NCBI GenBank assembly: GCA_030015575.1
Contig: CM057344.1
Location: 593,720,410 to 593,784,409 of the forward strand
Direction of reading: 5' to 3'
Source of the DNA: Agapanthus africanus
Taxonomy: Eukaryota > Streptophyta > Magnoliopsida > Asparagales > Amaryllidaceae
Length of the DNA: 64,000 nucleotides
The notes beneath the pieces were generated by a model that saw nothing but the letters and a program-made list of their open reading frames with translations, searched no databases and was not told where the DNA came from. The position numbers were made by a program, and so were the translations under genes. The number at the start of each line of letters is the position of its first letter. The stretch's first letter is position 1. Positions 1-12,447 of the stretch are shown piece after piece.

Positions 1-64
1 AAATATTGTATTTTTTACCGTTTCGCTATTTAATTTCTACGCATCTTTACAAAAAAAGGCGATC

Positions 65-1615
65 ATGGCAAACACGGTGAATTTCAACGAAAACAACATT
101 CCAAAAGTTTTTATCACAATAGAGATCGGTTCCATTGCAATACGGGTTCTAATTGATGACATGGCGGTGAACCCTAAAAGACAAGATATTGCGGGTCTTA
201 TCCTAATTGTTGCTCCGGTTGCTCCCTCACAATCACCCAACCTGGTTGTTGTGCACAACGACGATGGTTTCACCCTGTTGCTTTCCAAGTCCGCTAAGAA
301 ACACACCAAATTCATGCGTCTCTCCAACACCACCATACGGACCCCTACAAAGCGGTCCACCTTTCCTAGTGTCATCATTGTTAATAAGATGCCACCCACC
401 ATCAGACGTCAGCGAGGAATGACATCAACTGAGTACCCCATAGCAAAGGAAAGGGGGCGATGAAAGATCATACTCGTCTCAACGACCGTTAACGCAAGGG
501 GGTTGTTCCCACAACAAAAGGAAAAGAGCGGTAGAGGATCTTTGCTCCCCCATAACTTATGATTCGCAAAAGGGATGTTCCTGCAACATAAAGTCTCGCC
601 CTTTCTCTGACAATGATTTACTTCCTCTTCATTCCACAAAGAAGGCTCTTCCTCCATTTTTCGCGCCAAAAGCCAAACCAGTGGCCGTGAAGACTGTACA
701 CCGCCTATTATCATCAAAAAGAGGGCACTAACTCCTATTCCGATTTCTTCAAAAAATTCTTCAGGAGATAGCAATGAGGTCAAACCTATGGTACCCTTTC
801 AAAAACAAGCAAAGGCGTGCTCCTCGTCATAAAATACTCCTCATCCGAGTTATGTTCCTATGGATGGCCGCTACGACTATTACAGGAGATCTCCATCATC
901 CCCTCAGCGTGTCGCAAATAACTCTTCTCAAAGTGGTTTCGAGCCTAAACCAACGCCAATTCATCAACTCACCGACTATGAATACCATCTCTTGATGCAA
1001 GATACAACGGGATATACTCTCTTTCAAAGAACGAAGAATCGTTCGCCGATTCAAACAGACAGTTGAAGGTATAGCGTCGCATATCATGTCAGCACTACCT
1101 ATTGGCATTAGAGATCAGGACGACGCTCAACTCAAGAAGATGCATGTTAATGTTGTGTCAAGTCATGATCCTGTAGAAAATTACATTCCACGTGCAGAAC
1201 AAGTGTTGGCCAGTAATGTGGCATCTCTTGACAATAAAGTAGCACAACTCCAAAGGGCTTTACAAGAAAAAGAGAAAGAATTGGTTCGCTTAAAAACTCA
1301 AATTCCTCCAAATCATTCAAGCACCGACCAAAATCCTTCTCTCAATGAGTCAGCACAAAACCAACCACCATCGATCGATACCATTTAAAGAATGGTAGCA
1401 GAAGGCGTAAGAGCATACCTCATGCAAACTAAGCATGCAATGAGGCCAGAATACATGAAACTTTATCCATCGAAAATTGATTTATTGCTATTCCCAGAGC
1501 ACTACAAGCAGCCTTCATTCGCCAAGTTCAATAGAAGTGGGTCACCACATGAACTATAGCTCACTTCTTAGCACCATGTTGATCAGTCATATTTATTACA
1601 CTTTTGTATGGTCAT
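65..1615 (+). pseudogene. Ty3/gypsy gag relic
   Basis: Decayed Gag-like coding sequence on the plus strand. The best part is 1086-1559: a reading frame with a heptad-like, charged stretch around 1210-1300 (possible coiled coil), one in-frame TAA at 1386-1388, then a stretch with the RPEYMKLYPSKID and FPEHYKQPSFAKF pattern that I recognise from the N-terminal part of plant Ty3 Gag, probably Tat-like. A further stop at 1557-1559 and a frame change end it. The upstream part (65-1066) is broken into short frames with several stops; its product is not recognised, and calling it the start of the same gag is inference. No protease or polymerase follows. It is cut off by the LTR that begins near 1645. 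Confidence 0.5.
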
Positions 1616-2263
1616 TTTCCCTATTATTATTAATTACTAAAAGGTGTTAATGTAAATAAAGAACAAATGTGGGTTTATTTGTAAAAAGATTATTGTCATA
1701 TGTTTCTTAATTTATAATTAATATAATTAGGGAATATATGTATATCATATTTAAATAAAATATCCTTGAGATTATTAATTATTAAAATATGCATATTATA
1801 TCATATCAAATAATCTTAACCAATATTATTAAGATATCATATCAATTAATTGGTTGAAATATTATCTCAAATAAAACAAATGCTACTAATAATTTGATTT
1901 GAGATATTGTGCAGGTATTATAATAAATCAGTTTAGATCTGAAATATAAGTAGGAGATCCATATCAAATCGAATTACCAAACCAAATCTGCCAAATGTTA
2001 GGAGCAAATTGAAGAATCTCGCAACGACGGAGAAAAAGAGATATTTTCAGAATATTTTTATCAGAAGGATCTCCAAATGTCGAAAGTGGAAGGCATGAGA
2101 AATCTGGAGATGCAACTCCATCATAAGGCGGCGGATCCACGGACATAAAATGTAAAGGGCAGTGGAAGCGAAGCTCATTGGTGGCCGTTGGATATGAAAA
2201 TTCGGGGGCGTGATCACTTTTCATATACTTTAAGATGGCGTCTAGTGTTTTAAGTTCCAGGGC

Positions 2264-2274
2264 CTATAAAAAGG
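2264..2274 (+). promoter_or_regulatory. TATA box in Tat-type LTR
   Basis: CTATAAAAAGG lies about 150 bp before an AATAAA-type signal near 2410. This is the usual order of a plant LTR promoter followed by a polyadenylation region. Confidence 0.45.
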
Positions 2275-2437
2275 ACCGAAAGCAATTAGGGTTAATGAAT
2301 CGATCTATCCACCGATCATCTACTGATCGAGTAATCTAGATCACTCGAGAAAACTAGGGTTTGTAGTTTAGCTTTCTAGCAATCAACTTCTGTAATGCAA
2401 TTGTTTATTCAATAAAAGGAATATTTTTTTATCTTGT

Positions 2438-4553
2438 TGTTAGATATAGTGCCCTCAAGGCAATTATTGTGATCGCGAGTAGGCGATTATGATAATTGAG
2501 GGAGGACCTATATAGGTATAACAGTCTTACTCGAGATGATAGTATATTATCTGGTTTGTCTTCATCGTTGATGAAGACCGTAGGATTGTTACTTGACAAC
2601 CATCATTATGATGGCGATCATATATGTGGGAGCTGGGTTGCCCTTAAGCACATCCTTAAATGTCCCTAGTTGTAGGAGTATCGAGACCGGGTATCGATAT
2701 TCCAGAGTAGATTAGTGTATACGCTTCTAGAACCCGACGAGGGGCGGTGGCCGGTCTCACAAGCCATTGGTGTTGTGTCACCTAAGATAGTATACAGGTG
2801 CTCACTGGAGGTGAGTACACTGGACGGACTCGCCGAGAACTTCTAGATGGTATTATATCTATCGTCAGATGGAAGTTCTCAGATGGCATGCGTATAGGTT
2901 AGTCCTTTGACCTGAGATCGACATTTGTCTCGTGTGAGTTCCCACCGTACTTTGATTACTACCTTACCATGGCTCAAAGGAGTCGTGCAAACAGGTTTTA
3001 GTTTGGTACAGTCCCGAGCCACATGGAGGCAATGGTCGATTGTCAGGGATTCGTCACTCCTGGTATTAGGAGTCGATGTTGTGCTGTGTTCAGTTGGCTA
3101 TCACCAAAAATCCGTGGCCACGGTGGATGAGATTTACTAATAGTTGATCCGTAGTATCTCTACTAGTGATGAGCTTGACTCAGACATGACTTATCAGATT
3201 AGTAGGGGGTCTAACGTTATCCATCCTCTAGACCCGATATGCGATACTATTTGACGAAGAGACCGAACTGTATGGAGATTGTCACGTTCAGGCTTAGTAG
3301 GGTAAGAAAGCACTTGATTGTTGACCCCTCTTTCGACAAGTACTTGAGTAGCCGTTACGTACAGCTAGTACCGCTGACGTGCTTGTGCTTAAACCCACTG
3401 CCAGCGTATTGTCGAGTCTTTAGAGTCCCACACAAAGGGTTTTCCCGGTTCAGGGGACAAATGTAGGAGCCGTACGTTGGTACATGCAGGGGTCCGATTA
3501 AATACGTGTATGGGATACACGGACTTTAATCGGGCGGTTGATAATATTAGCCGGTTTTGGATTAAGTCGGATTATTAAATCAGGATTTGATTTAATAATT
3601 TATATATGTATTTTGATACATATATTTTAGTATTATTGTTCACTATTTATTTTCTCTCTTTGGCGCTATCCGTATTTTTATACGGATACGTCTATATGTA
3701 GCGATACATATACCAGGTGGAGTATTTCGTATTTATACGGGAATACTTCTAAAAGATGGACACCTCATATTTGATTTTCCATTTGGAAAATCAAATAGGA
3801 AATTGAGGATTAATGAGGCATGGCGATGAGTATGGCTTGGGCATTTATTGTGTGCATTTATTAGTGCACTATTGCAGCATGGTTGCATATAGATATAACC
3901 ATTCTCTTTTCTTTTTGACTTGATGATTTTCTTCATCTCATGCTGCATGCTCATGGTTGCAAGTGTGAGCAACTAATGATTCTGACCTTGGAAATGAGGA
4001 AGCGGTAAAAGCCCCCTATCATCCTGCGTACCAAGATCCGTGTCCACTTTGCCAAAGAGAAGGGCAAAGGCCTGTCAGCAAATTCACGCTTAAGATGACC
4101 ATTCGATCACAGAATGACTAAAAAAAGCCAAAGAACAAAGAGAAGGGAGACCTTAAATCGGGTCAATCATCTTCTCTTTTTCTCCTTCTTCTTTCTCTTG
4201 CTCACTTGAGCTTGAGAAAAAGAGAGAAAAGTTTAGTGAAATATTTCTACATCACCGACCATCCACACCTGGCAAGTTTAGATCATCAGTTAGAGCCTCC
4301 TCCGGTTTCCCTCGGGTGGATCGTCTTCAGCGAGGGTGGTCAATTTTCAAGCGCGTTCCCAACGACTACGATCTTGGAGGGATCTTCCATAATTGGGTGG
4401 ACACGCGACAAAGGTTATAGTTTCTCAGCTCTTATATTTCTAGTTAGCGAGTTTAGGTTATTGGACCGTATACTGAATTTTACGAGCGTTCGGTCCTCGC
4501 ATAAATATTTGTTTTCGCTTCCGCCTCGCCCACGGCTTCCACGGCACGGGCAC
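2438..4553 (+). mobile_element. Solo LTR of the C1 copia family
   Basis: Starts TGTTAGATATAGTGCCCTCA, nearly the same as the LTR start of element C1 at 41654. The following blocks also match that LTR: the gaggggcggtggccggtctcac stretch, the 'cagtcccgagccacatggaggcaa' stretch and 'cagctagtaccgctgacg'. The 3' half is diverged. A CTTGT target duplication flanks it (2433-2437 and 4554-4558), and its length of 2116 bp matches the 2102 bp of C1's LTR. No internal region follows, so it is a solo LTR left by LTR-LTR recombination. The last base pair reads AC rather than CA, so the right edge may be off by a base or two. Confidence 0.65.
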
Positions 4554-5250
4554 CTTGTCTTATTACTTTTCGCATTTTATTTTCTGCATTTACTTTCTGT
4601 AATTTTAATTTTGTTATTTCTTATAGGTTCAATAACCTTCTATTTTTCCTTGCTTGCTTCGTTTATCCCAATGAGCGAGTAAATTCTCACTTGTAAGGGT
4701 TTGTAGGATAAGGTAGAATAATGGATGAAAAAAATCCATTAACTTCTTTTTAAATTTTAAATTTTATAAACTTTTGCAAAATAAGTCTTAACCCTCTTAT
4801 CGAGCGTGCTATCAGTTCATGATAGTCACAACCACGATTTGATATTCATTAATACTTGCTTTGTTGAGGGCTTGAGATAAATAGGGATCAATGGAAGGAC
4901 AAGGGTCAGTAGAGCGAAACTCTGATCACTCCAAGAACCCTAATCCACATTCATCGCTATTTCTCTAGTATTAAATAATTAAAAGATAATAAGAATTATT
5001 TTTAAAAATTCCATCCATTAACTACTAAATCCTATAAATGCTACAAGCCCTTCTATTATAAAATTTTCAAATTTTCTTAATATGAAACGATAAAAATCCC
5101 ACCTTTCTGTATTAACTCATCTAAAACAAGATAAGTAATTCATCATTTCCCTGTGGATGACCCGTACTTATTATCGGCTAGCTATTGCAACACTGTTATT
5201 GATTGCAGTATTTAAAACACATAAAGACTCAATTTTCCACACCAATCAAA

Positions 5251-5268
5251 TAGCGCCATTGCCGGGGA
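5251..5268 (+). other. Primer binding site, Tat/Athila type
   Basis: TAGCGCCATTGCCGGGGA differs at two positions from the TGGCGCCGTTGCCGGGGA primer site that plant Tat/Athila elements use for priming from a tRNA 3' end. It sits two bases after the LTR end, which fixes the orientation (plus) and the clade. Confidence 0.7.
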
Positions 5269-6243
5269 AACAGTTGTATTATTTTTCTTGTTATTTGGGT
5301 TAATTTCTAAAAAAACAGGAAAAATAAAAATACAAATAGAAATAAAAACCACATCATGTGTTTTTTAATGATTTTTGTGCAAGTTTTGCGAAAAATCTGA
5401 AGCACTTGGAGTGAACCAACAGAGATTCAGAGACTGTTAAATAGGAGCAGAGGAGCATTGGAGTGCGGTGCCAAATTTTGGAAGGGAGATCTCTTCAACA
5501 GGCAGTGGAACCGCGGCCAATTGACATGTTTGGCGGCTAAACCGCGTCCATCTTGGGGAGTTAAGCTCCCAAATCTTTCTGGTATAATTTCCTTTTCTTC
5601 CTCTCTCCTCTGAAGCTCCAATAAACTGTTTCTAACTGCAGGATTCTTTGCAAATAGCACCGCTAAAAATCTTTTTGAATGTTTTAGATTTTGATTTGTT
5701 TTGCATTTTTAAAATGGACATTAAGGGGTAAGAAACCCAAATTCAGATTAGGTGGGGATTTCATCACCCTTCTTAGACCCCACAAATCACAAACAAGCAT
5801 ACGCATCACCCTATATTAATAAAAAATATCTAGACCATGCCTCTAAAGGCAGTCACGCTTAATTAGGACAAGGGAGGGTCATGGGTAATCCATTGCTTAT
5901 CTGCATTTTTCTTATGGTGTCTAAGACAAGTGTGACTAAGGAAAGTAGTTTACTTAATTAGGCCCACTATTTCGTGATTCGTATAGCGGATATCTCCCAC
6001 TTACCTAGCACTTACCTTGCTATAAGATTGATAAGAAGGTGATAGAGGATTTATCTTACATCTTGTTCTTTGGAAGTCCAGGAGCGGTATAGTGATTTGA
6101 CCTAGGTGACCCTAGCTCTAGGGATTGTTTGTGCATGTTTGTGATTGGTTGAGTCGAGTCCCTCTTTCCAAGCAAAACAGTTTAAAAAAAACCCACCTTC
6201 TTTTATTTTCATCTCAAATTCTTTTCACTCTTTGCAGATGGGT
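5269..6243 (+). mobile_element. Leader of truncated Tat/Athila element (non-coding)
   Basis: No credible ORF. A weak GC inverted repeat (5505-5546, containing ACCGCGGCC and TTGGCGGC) lies about 240 nt after the primer site. Stretches near 5960-6010 and 6095-6135 match, in inverse orientation, the leader of the Athila-like element at 26555-26700 (shared: CTCCCACTTACCT and GGTGACCCTAG). The element is cut off by a minus-strand copia LTR at 6244, so gag and pol are not present here. Confidence 0.5.
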
Positions 6244-6799
6244 TGTAAGGTTACTTATCGCGGCAGCAAGGTTTCAAGAGGCATCATCCATGCCGTTTTC
6301 AAAAATTTTCCGTTCTAAATAACTCTAACCCTAGAATCTTAACTAGAGATATAAACAATAAGCATGCAAACAACTTTACATACTATGTGAATGAGGAATA
6401 CAACCTTTGTAGACCGGTCCTTCACTTCAATGCTCCGTGTAGATGTCCCTTTGCTGTGAGTATGATCTCCCGATCTCTTGAGAGGCACCACAAGGTGAAA
6501 AATACAAACTTGCTCGAAGTCTTCGAGGCCGAAAATGATCTACGTCGAGAAAACTCAAGCTCATGCTACTTCTTCACTAAATTAGGGTTTAGTGAAGCAA
6601 ACACCCTAAACTAAATGGCTAATAGTAGAGAATGATGAAATAGGAAATGGGCTATATTTAGTTTTCTTTTTCTCTCAATATTTTCTCATCTTGGAAAAAG
6701 CTAGCAAGCTTTTCATGAGGAAGAAGATGAAGTGATGAACAAATGAAAATTCATGAGGTAAGAATAAGAACCATGGGTGAGTTAGTGTCATACACTAAC
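6244..6799 (-). mobile_element. Copia LTR fragment (C4), related to C2/C3 LTRs
   Basis: Begins TGTAAGGTTAC and shares blocks in the same order with the minus-strand C3 LTR at 16173: CAAGAGGCATCA-CCATGCC, ATACAACCTTTGTAGA, the GATCTACGTCGAG stretch and GAAATAGGAA. It is more diverged than C2 is from C3. It stops where element G2 begins at 6800, so the rest should lie to the right of G2, outside the window. Confidence 0.55.
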
Positions 6800-7054
6800 T
6801 GTCACGCCCCGCTTCCCCGTATACAAGTAGAGGGCGCGACTGGCCGCTACGTATTTACTCTAAAATAAATATGCCAAGCGTAGCTAAGCAATATAAAAGA
6901 AATGTATACAAGAGACAATTGTAATGAAACATCAACTTTATTTATTATCATTCTTTTGTACAATGCATGGAAAAGTAAATACATCTGAATGAAAGCAATA
7001 CCTAAACAGTGGCATAACAGAAATGAAAAGTACTGAAATGAAAATGTGTACAAT
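6800..7054 (-). repeat. G2 3' LTR, left part
   Basis: Starts TGTCACGCCCCGCTTCCC. This matches the inverse of the LTR terminus GGGAAGCGGGGCGTGACA of G1, showing that G2 is a related Tekay family in opposite orientation. The LTR is broken at 7054 by G1 and resumes at 36495; the joined length is about 2.9 kb. Confidence 0.8.
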
Positions 7055-10000
7055 TGTAACACATTAGTTCATTTATACTAATTCCAGTTCTCGTATTTCC
7101 TTAATTGTGGTATTTTCATGATTTATCGTGTTTTGGGTGCGAATAATATTTCACATTAGTATTGCATCTGACCCGACCCGCTTGCTTGAAATTTGTTTGA
7201 TTCATATTTATGAATTATCTTGACTTGTTACATAGACAAGTGCGCTTTCATAAATACTGCATACTGGCATTTTATCTGGCATTGCATCTTTTACCATATA
7301 ACATTTTAAGTCACGTAAAATATTTTTAAAATACATAACATGACCTGCATGATACCCCTAGCCCCATGGTAGCATCCGCGCATCTTGTTCTCGTCCCGTT
7401 CAGTGAAAGGGATGTGTTTGGATGGCTACGCGCACATATGTGCATCCGTTCTTGGAGGTATGCATTTTCGTTATCCGAGCATTCATTTTGAATTTTGAAC
7501 GTCGCATATATTTTTCATATTTTAAAACTGAATTTTTAGACCCAACCCGGGCGTGTTTTGGAATATTTTGTATCCCGCCAAAATTCAAATTTTATTTAAT
7601 TAAATATCTTTAAAATATTAATCGACAGCTTTTAAAATTTCATTACCTAACAAAAATATTTTCAGTTTAAATCAAAACCATTTTTTAAACAGACCTCAGC
7701 TCTCTCTTTATCCCTCGTGGTCCCCACATTTTCCCCCACCAATCATCTCTTCCTCTCTCCTCTCTCTCTCCCCCCTCCCACGCTGTGTCTCTCTCTCTCT
7801 CTCCTTTCTCTCTCCCCTCGCACCCTTTCTCACACCTCTCGCGATTACTGTTCGCACCTCGGATCGCGTCACCTCCCCTCGAGTGTGGTCACCTCCCTTC
7901 ACGAGACCCTCATATTTTCTCTCCCCCTCAACTTCCTCCTATATTCTCGTCTTCCTCTCCCTATAAAAACCCCAAGCCTCCTCACTTCAACCCATCACCA
8001 CAAACTCCATCTCTCAAACCCTAACCCTAGACTCCCTCTGCCTCATCGACCTCCCCCTCGTCTCCTCTTCCTCCTCCTCGCTAACTCCTCCAGAGCAACC
8101 CCACTGCACCCGAGAAACCAGCACCACCACCTCGTCGCCGCCGACCACTTCATCTCGTCGCCACCTCCTTCCTCTCCTCCTCATCTGACCCCTGTACACC
8201 TACAAATACAGTGAGCAATTCATTCCCTCCTCTTCTTCTGCTCTCTTTCCTTTTCCCTTTTCTTTACTTTCTTGATTTCTGTATTTCTGTAGTTCGCCGA
8301 AGCCGGGATCGACGCCGACGATCCAGACGACGTACCTTGATTGCGTGATCACCCTCGTGCGTTATTTGGACCCGTTCCGTGTATCGTGTGCGCGTCGCGA
8401 CTTTTCGCCGACGTAGGACGTTCCGTACACATCCGTTCTTCTTCCGTCTAGGCAAGTTTATCTTGCTACATGCTACATTACTTTATATACATCTATTTTA
8501 ATAATTATAACACTGGAATCCTAAAACATGCATCCCAAGTTCTCGTTTTACAGTTTTCCGACATCCGTATACATCCGTACGTATTATTTTACATCTAGCG
8601 CATGCAAACCTATCTTGTTACATACTATATTACAATATACTGCACCCAATGGAATATTTACATCACATATTGCTTAGTTGTACATCCCACATTACCATTT
8701 TACAGTTTTACTGTTTTCGGATACCCGTTTGCATCCATCTCATTTAAAATATATATAACTGCATCTATAGATCACATTAACACATAATGCTGATGTTTTA
8801 ACCCTCATGTTTAATAAAGTGCATCCTAATTAGTATTGGAACTATAAAAGTAACTCTAATTGATAATTGTGCATCCATATCATTGATTTCATATCTATTT
8901 GCATACTATGCCGCATTATTTCATCTTTATTGTTATATTAGTACTCCATACTTGATTTTGTGCACCCATACTTACTACAGTTTGATTATGAGCACCCGCT
9001 TGATACCCATGCACTACTGATATGACTTAATACATGTATCCTACTTGCCATGATCTAATACACCATTACTTGACCTGACTTGATACTTGTACACTACTTG
9101 ACATGACCTGATATATTACTACTTGACTTGTTACCTGATCCTGTTTCTAATGCCGACAATCCTGACCTGTTGTCCTGATGGACATATCCTGCTGTTTATA
9201 TAGACAAACCCGTTCCTGCTTGATTTCTGTGTTGGCATTAGTCTTAGATTTATCAATACCTGACTTGAACACATAACTTGGGGGTATGGGGAAATCAATG
9301 ATGAAACCTGACTTGTAACTCGACAGTTCGATGCCTTTACTGATCAGTTTTACGGGCTAGGCCAGCCCCGGGATGATATTGCTGACATTATTCGTCTTTA
9401 CATACTACCTTTTTACTGCCTAGCGGCACGTCTCGGATTCAGCCCGAGAGTCTTTGACTGCGGTTCCGGGTATGCACGGGATACTATTGAGTTACATCGA
9501 CGATTCATCAAATTGATTTCAAAGACTTGAGAGGAGTTAACCCAGTAGACCAGTTTAGATTACTCACTGCACGTCACCCGTGCCTTTACTCTTCACTGTC
9601 CTTATTTATGTTACTGTTATACCTCATTTACCATTCATACTCGTATCTACATGTCTTGCTACTCCTTGATTTTATTATTGTTTGATATTATGACGCGCTG
9701 ACGTCTGGGTTTTGTATGGCCCAGATCCATTACCTTTGCTGCAGGTCGAGCAGGAGTATTTCAGTCAACAGGCCGAGCAGTGAGGACCTGTTATTAGTTT
9801 AGTTTAGTTTCCTTTCAGTATTTTCATTCCTGATGTGAGCCTGCATTATAGGACGTACATTCCAGTTTATTATTGTATTGGATCTTTTTGCTTCCGCATT
9901 ATTTTATTTCATGACTCGTTTATTCTGTCTTATGGACATGTGTTAGATAGTTTATTACTGTTCTTGATATCTTTACAGCCGTAATATGACTGTGGAGGGA

Positions 10001-10077
10001 TATTTCCTATCCACAGGTAGCATGGTTGGCTCTGTCCCGTGCCTATCTTAGCGCACTCTGGGAAGCGGGGCGTGACA
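7055..10077 (+). repeat. G1 5' LTR
   Basis: 3023 bp, TGTAAC..GTGACA. It pairs with 33461-36489; the difference is a few per cent by eye and is concentrated in the first several hundred bases. A CT-rich tract (about 7741-7820) precedes the TATA box CTATAAAAAC (7961-7970). Short ORFs on both strands near 7700-8200 are products of this low-complexity tract and of the untranslated region, not genes. Confidence 0.93.
7961..7970 (+). promoter_or_regulatory. TATA box of G1 5' LTR
   Basis: CTATAAAAAC is preceded by a long CT-rich tract and followed by CT/CA-rich leader sequence. The same box is kept in the 3' LTR at 34374-34383, which supports a promoter role. Confidence 0.6.
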
Positions 10078-10086
10078 GGGTTTATT

Positions 10087-10100
10087 TGGTATCAGAGCCA
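10087..10100 (+). other. Primer binding site of G1
   Basis: TGGTATCAGAGCCA, complementary to the 3' end of plant initiator tRNA-Met, lies nine bases after the 5' LTR end. It fixes the plus orientation and marks the start of the G1 leader. Confidence 0.9.
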
Positions 10101-10780
10101 TATGATCTAGGTTAATCGGGTTTGATTCTTTTGTAGTTGGGTATTGGACCCAATACACGAATCAGAATACTCGTGATTAAGAACATGTCCTGCCACTTTA
10201 CTATCTTGCCATTTTTGAATCTTAACTTCCTCCTGATTCTTACCTTGACAGTATGCAAACCTCTTTGCATCTCGACTTGAAACTTTGGTTTCCTATTGTT
10301 TATCTCTAGAATTTGGGCGACTTGGGTGGATTTATGTGATTGTAACTATGTACCGCGGCATGGTTACAATGCGGTACTCTATTTAAGTAACTTGTAGTAC
10401 TAGTCTTGATTCATATCCCTGATCTATGGTTATTATTCATCAAAAGTTTGAATCTTGTTATCATACTAATCCTTTCGGCGTTTGATTTAGTCCAAGAAGT
10501 GAACCCAAAATTTGCCTATTTCTATATAAACTATAAGGCATATACTTTCTACCGTTAAATTTTAAGGAATGTTATTTTTAGGGTTTTTAATTTACTAAGT
10601 CTAAGATCTAATTGTTCCTAGCCAGTTAACCTATCTGTCAAACTCAAATCAAATATGGCCAAAATTGAATACAATATTTTTATAATTTTTGAAAATTTTC
10701 AAATTTTTATGGGTTTTCAAATAAATATGCAAATGCAAAAATATGTACAAATGAATGCGAAGGAAGAAGACGTACCGAGC
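10101..10780 (+). other. G1 leader joined to Athila-like 3' flank; boundary unresolved
   Basis: Non-coding. The first 350 bases are the G1 leader and include overlapping inverted repeats (TGTAAC 10341-10346 with GTTACA 10363-10368; GTACCGC 10350-10356 with GCGGTAC 10371-10377), about 250 nt after the primer site. Further right the AT-rich sequence should hold the remnant 3' LTR of the minus-strand Athila-like element, but I see no second LTR copy or target duplication, so the junction cannot be placed. Confidence 0.5.
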
Positions 10781-10781
10781 A

Positions 10782-10818
10782 TACCCCCAAACTTGAACTT
10801 GACAGTGTCCTCACTGTC
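10782..10818 (-). promoter_or_regulatory. Athila-type polypurine region with hairpin
   Basis: On the minus strand GACAGTG-AGGA-CACTGTC (10801-10818, perfect 7-bp stem) leads into AAGTTCAAGTTTGGGGGTAT. This layout precedes the 3' LTR in Athila/Tat elements. A second purine run (GAAGTTTGGGGGAGGG, about 10915-10931) lies just after the end of the reading frame. Confidence 0.6.
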
Positions 10819-10948
10819 ATGCTAAACCAAGAGGGTCAAAATACCGGCACTTCCCTGTTTATTTATTTATAATTTTTTTATTGTTAAGGAAAACAAAAAT
10901 ATATACAGAAAGGCCCTCCCCCAAACTTCATTTAAACTATGTTAGACA

Positions 10949-12373
10949 TTACTGCCAAACCTTGCATAGACCAAACGTTAACACCAACCAGTTGAAAAAT
11001 TTATCAGTAAAGAGTATCAGTTGGTGGAAGAATAAGTTGTAGCGATCCATAAAGAATTGGGGAAGATAGAAGTGGTGGTATGGAAGGTATGGAGGTGAAT
11101 AGACAGGAGGTGGTGATGAATCAAAACGAGAATGCGAATGATCAGCAATCAGTAGAATGTTGGCATTCTCGTAGCTTCTTAAAAGAAATGGGGGTGGTTC
11201 AACTTCTAAAGGAGGATGTTGACTAACCATAATACCCCCAAAATGTTTCTGTGGGTCCTCTATTGACTTGGCATCATCCATCAATTGCATATGATATTCA
11301 ATTATAATGGAACTGATCTCCTCGATGTCCTCCATAGTCCAACCGAAAACTTGCCGCCTATCTTGTAAGACTTTTAAAATAGCGTTCTCTTGCTCGAAGG
11401 CTAGAGAGGCTGATATTATAATGGGAAAAGTCTCATTCTCACCTATGTAAGCATATTTAAGGTGAGGCGGTAAGGACATGAGTTCGAGTTTCGGAGGCGA
11501 AATAATCATTGCGGAATCTACCTCGAACTCAAAGGACTCCAATACAGGTTCGAAATCACTGCAAATAACCGATTCGGATGGTTCAACTAACTCATCCACA
11601 AATTCAAAAGACTCATATTCGGGCTGTGAGTCGTCATCATCCGAAAAAGTGAAACATTCATAATCCATATCGGTTGTGTCAACGGTGGTAGGCTCAAGGA
11701 GGGACGCACTAGTGGCGTCAAAACTGTTTTCATCAAACAAGAATCTTTCAAGCTCGCAGTCCTCCTGCGTGATTTCGTGAACAGAGCAAACTTCTCGTGT
11801 ACTAGTTTTAGGCATGGGGGGCAGACTTCCCATCTTATAAATGTTGAACTCACTAGACATCTTCCCAAAGGATAGAGTCATGGAGCCATTGCGACAGTTT
11901 ATTACAGCATTGGAAGTGGCCAAAAATGGTCGACCGAGGATCACCGGAATTTGGTTCCGTGGGTTAACAACAGGTTGTGTATTCATAACAATAAAATCAA
12001 TGGGGAATATGAACTCCCCAACTTTGATCAATACATCCTCTAGCTCACCCCTTGTATGGGTGATTGATCGATCAGCCATTTGGAGAGTACAACGAGTGGG
12101 TTTCAACTCTCCAACCCCTAATTGTTTGTACACGGAGTAGGGAAGCAGGTTAACACTAGACCCAAGATCTAAAAGTGCTCGATTAATTTTTTTATCCCTA
12201 ATTGTGATTGAAATCGTAGGACAGTTGGGGTCCTTTCGTTTTTGGGGTAAGGTTTGAGGGTGGTTAATAGCATTGCTCACTGCACTAGCCACTAGCACTT
12301 TCTTGGGTACTTGAGATGACTTTCTCTTCGAGGTGCATAAGCCCTTTAAGATTTTCGCGTATGAAGGGACTTG
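10949..12373 (-). pseudogene. Athila-like protease and PR-RT linker, RT missing
   Basis: Aspartic protease of the Athila type: LLDLGSSVNLLPYSVYKQLG carries the D-x-G active site with the NLLP flank, followed by the flap and the VILGRPFLATSNAVI block near the C-terminal half. An acidic linker follows, then the block around LPPHLKYAYIGENETFPII and GWTMEDIEEIS that in Athila proteins directly precedes the reverse transcriptase. Instead of RT the frame ends in about 100 unrelated residues and a stop at 10949. On the upstream side the frame is cut at 12373 by solo LTR S1 and resumes in gag at 13970 in the same reading frame. The protein would be cleaved from Gag-Pro; here it is disrupted by S1. 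Confidence 0.75.
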
Positions 12374-12447
12374 TTGGGTGTAGGGTGTTTTTCGTCACCC
12401 CATTGAGATGGGAATACGCGCGCGCTTGTCAGGCGCACTACAGATTC

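Larger units (their letters stand above)
1645..5248 (+). mobile_element. Tat/Athila-type 5' LTR, split by a solo copia LTR
   Basis: A TGTTAATG start near 1645, a TATA box at 2264-2274 and an AATAAA-rich stretch at 2410-2420 look like a U3-R segment. The sequence resumes at 4559 after the inserted copia LTR and ends ..ATCA at 5248, two bases before a Tat/Athila primer site. Without the insertion the LTR would be about 1.48 kb. Its R-U5 part (4670-5240) resembles 27110-27640 and 28388-28915: the shared signals are ATGAGCGAGTAA, GGAAGGACAAG and CCTGTGGATGACCCGTACT-like stretches. The 5' boundary is the least certain point, because the matching target duplication lies outside what I can see. Confidence 0.5.

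Noticed and set aside
409..783. 124-codon minus-strand ORF
   Set aside because: It overlaps the plus-strand gag relic, has no recognisable domain and no neighbouring signals on the minus strand.
4206..4682. 158-codon ORF as a possible host gene
   Set aside because: It runs across the end of the solo copia LTR into the host LTR, has low-complexity hydrophobic content and no recognisable domain.
2433..4694. CTTGT at 4690-4694 as the right target duplication of the solo LTR at 2438
   Set aside because: The surrounding sequence matches Tat LTR material at 28350-28385, and the resulting length would not fit the C1 LTR; CTTGT at 4554-4558 gives the right length.
7708..8214. ORFs in the G1 LTR (Ser/Pro/Leu-rich products), repeated near 34123-34624
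   Set aside because: They arise from the CT-rich tract and leader of the LTR; frames are not kept between the two LTR copies.
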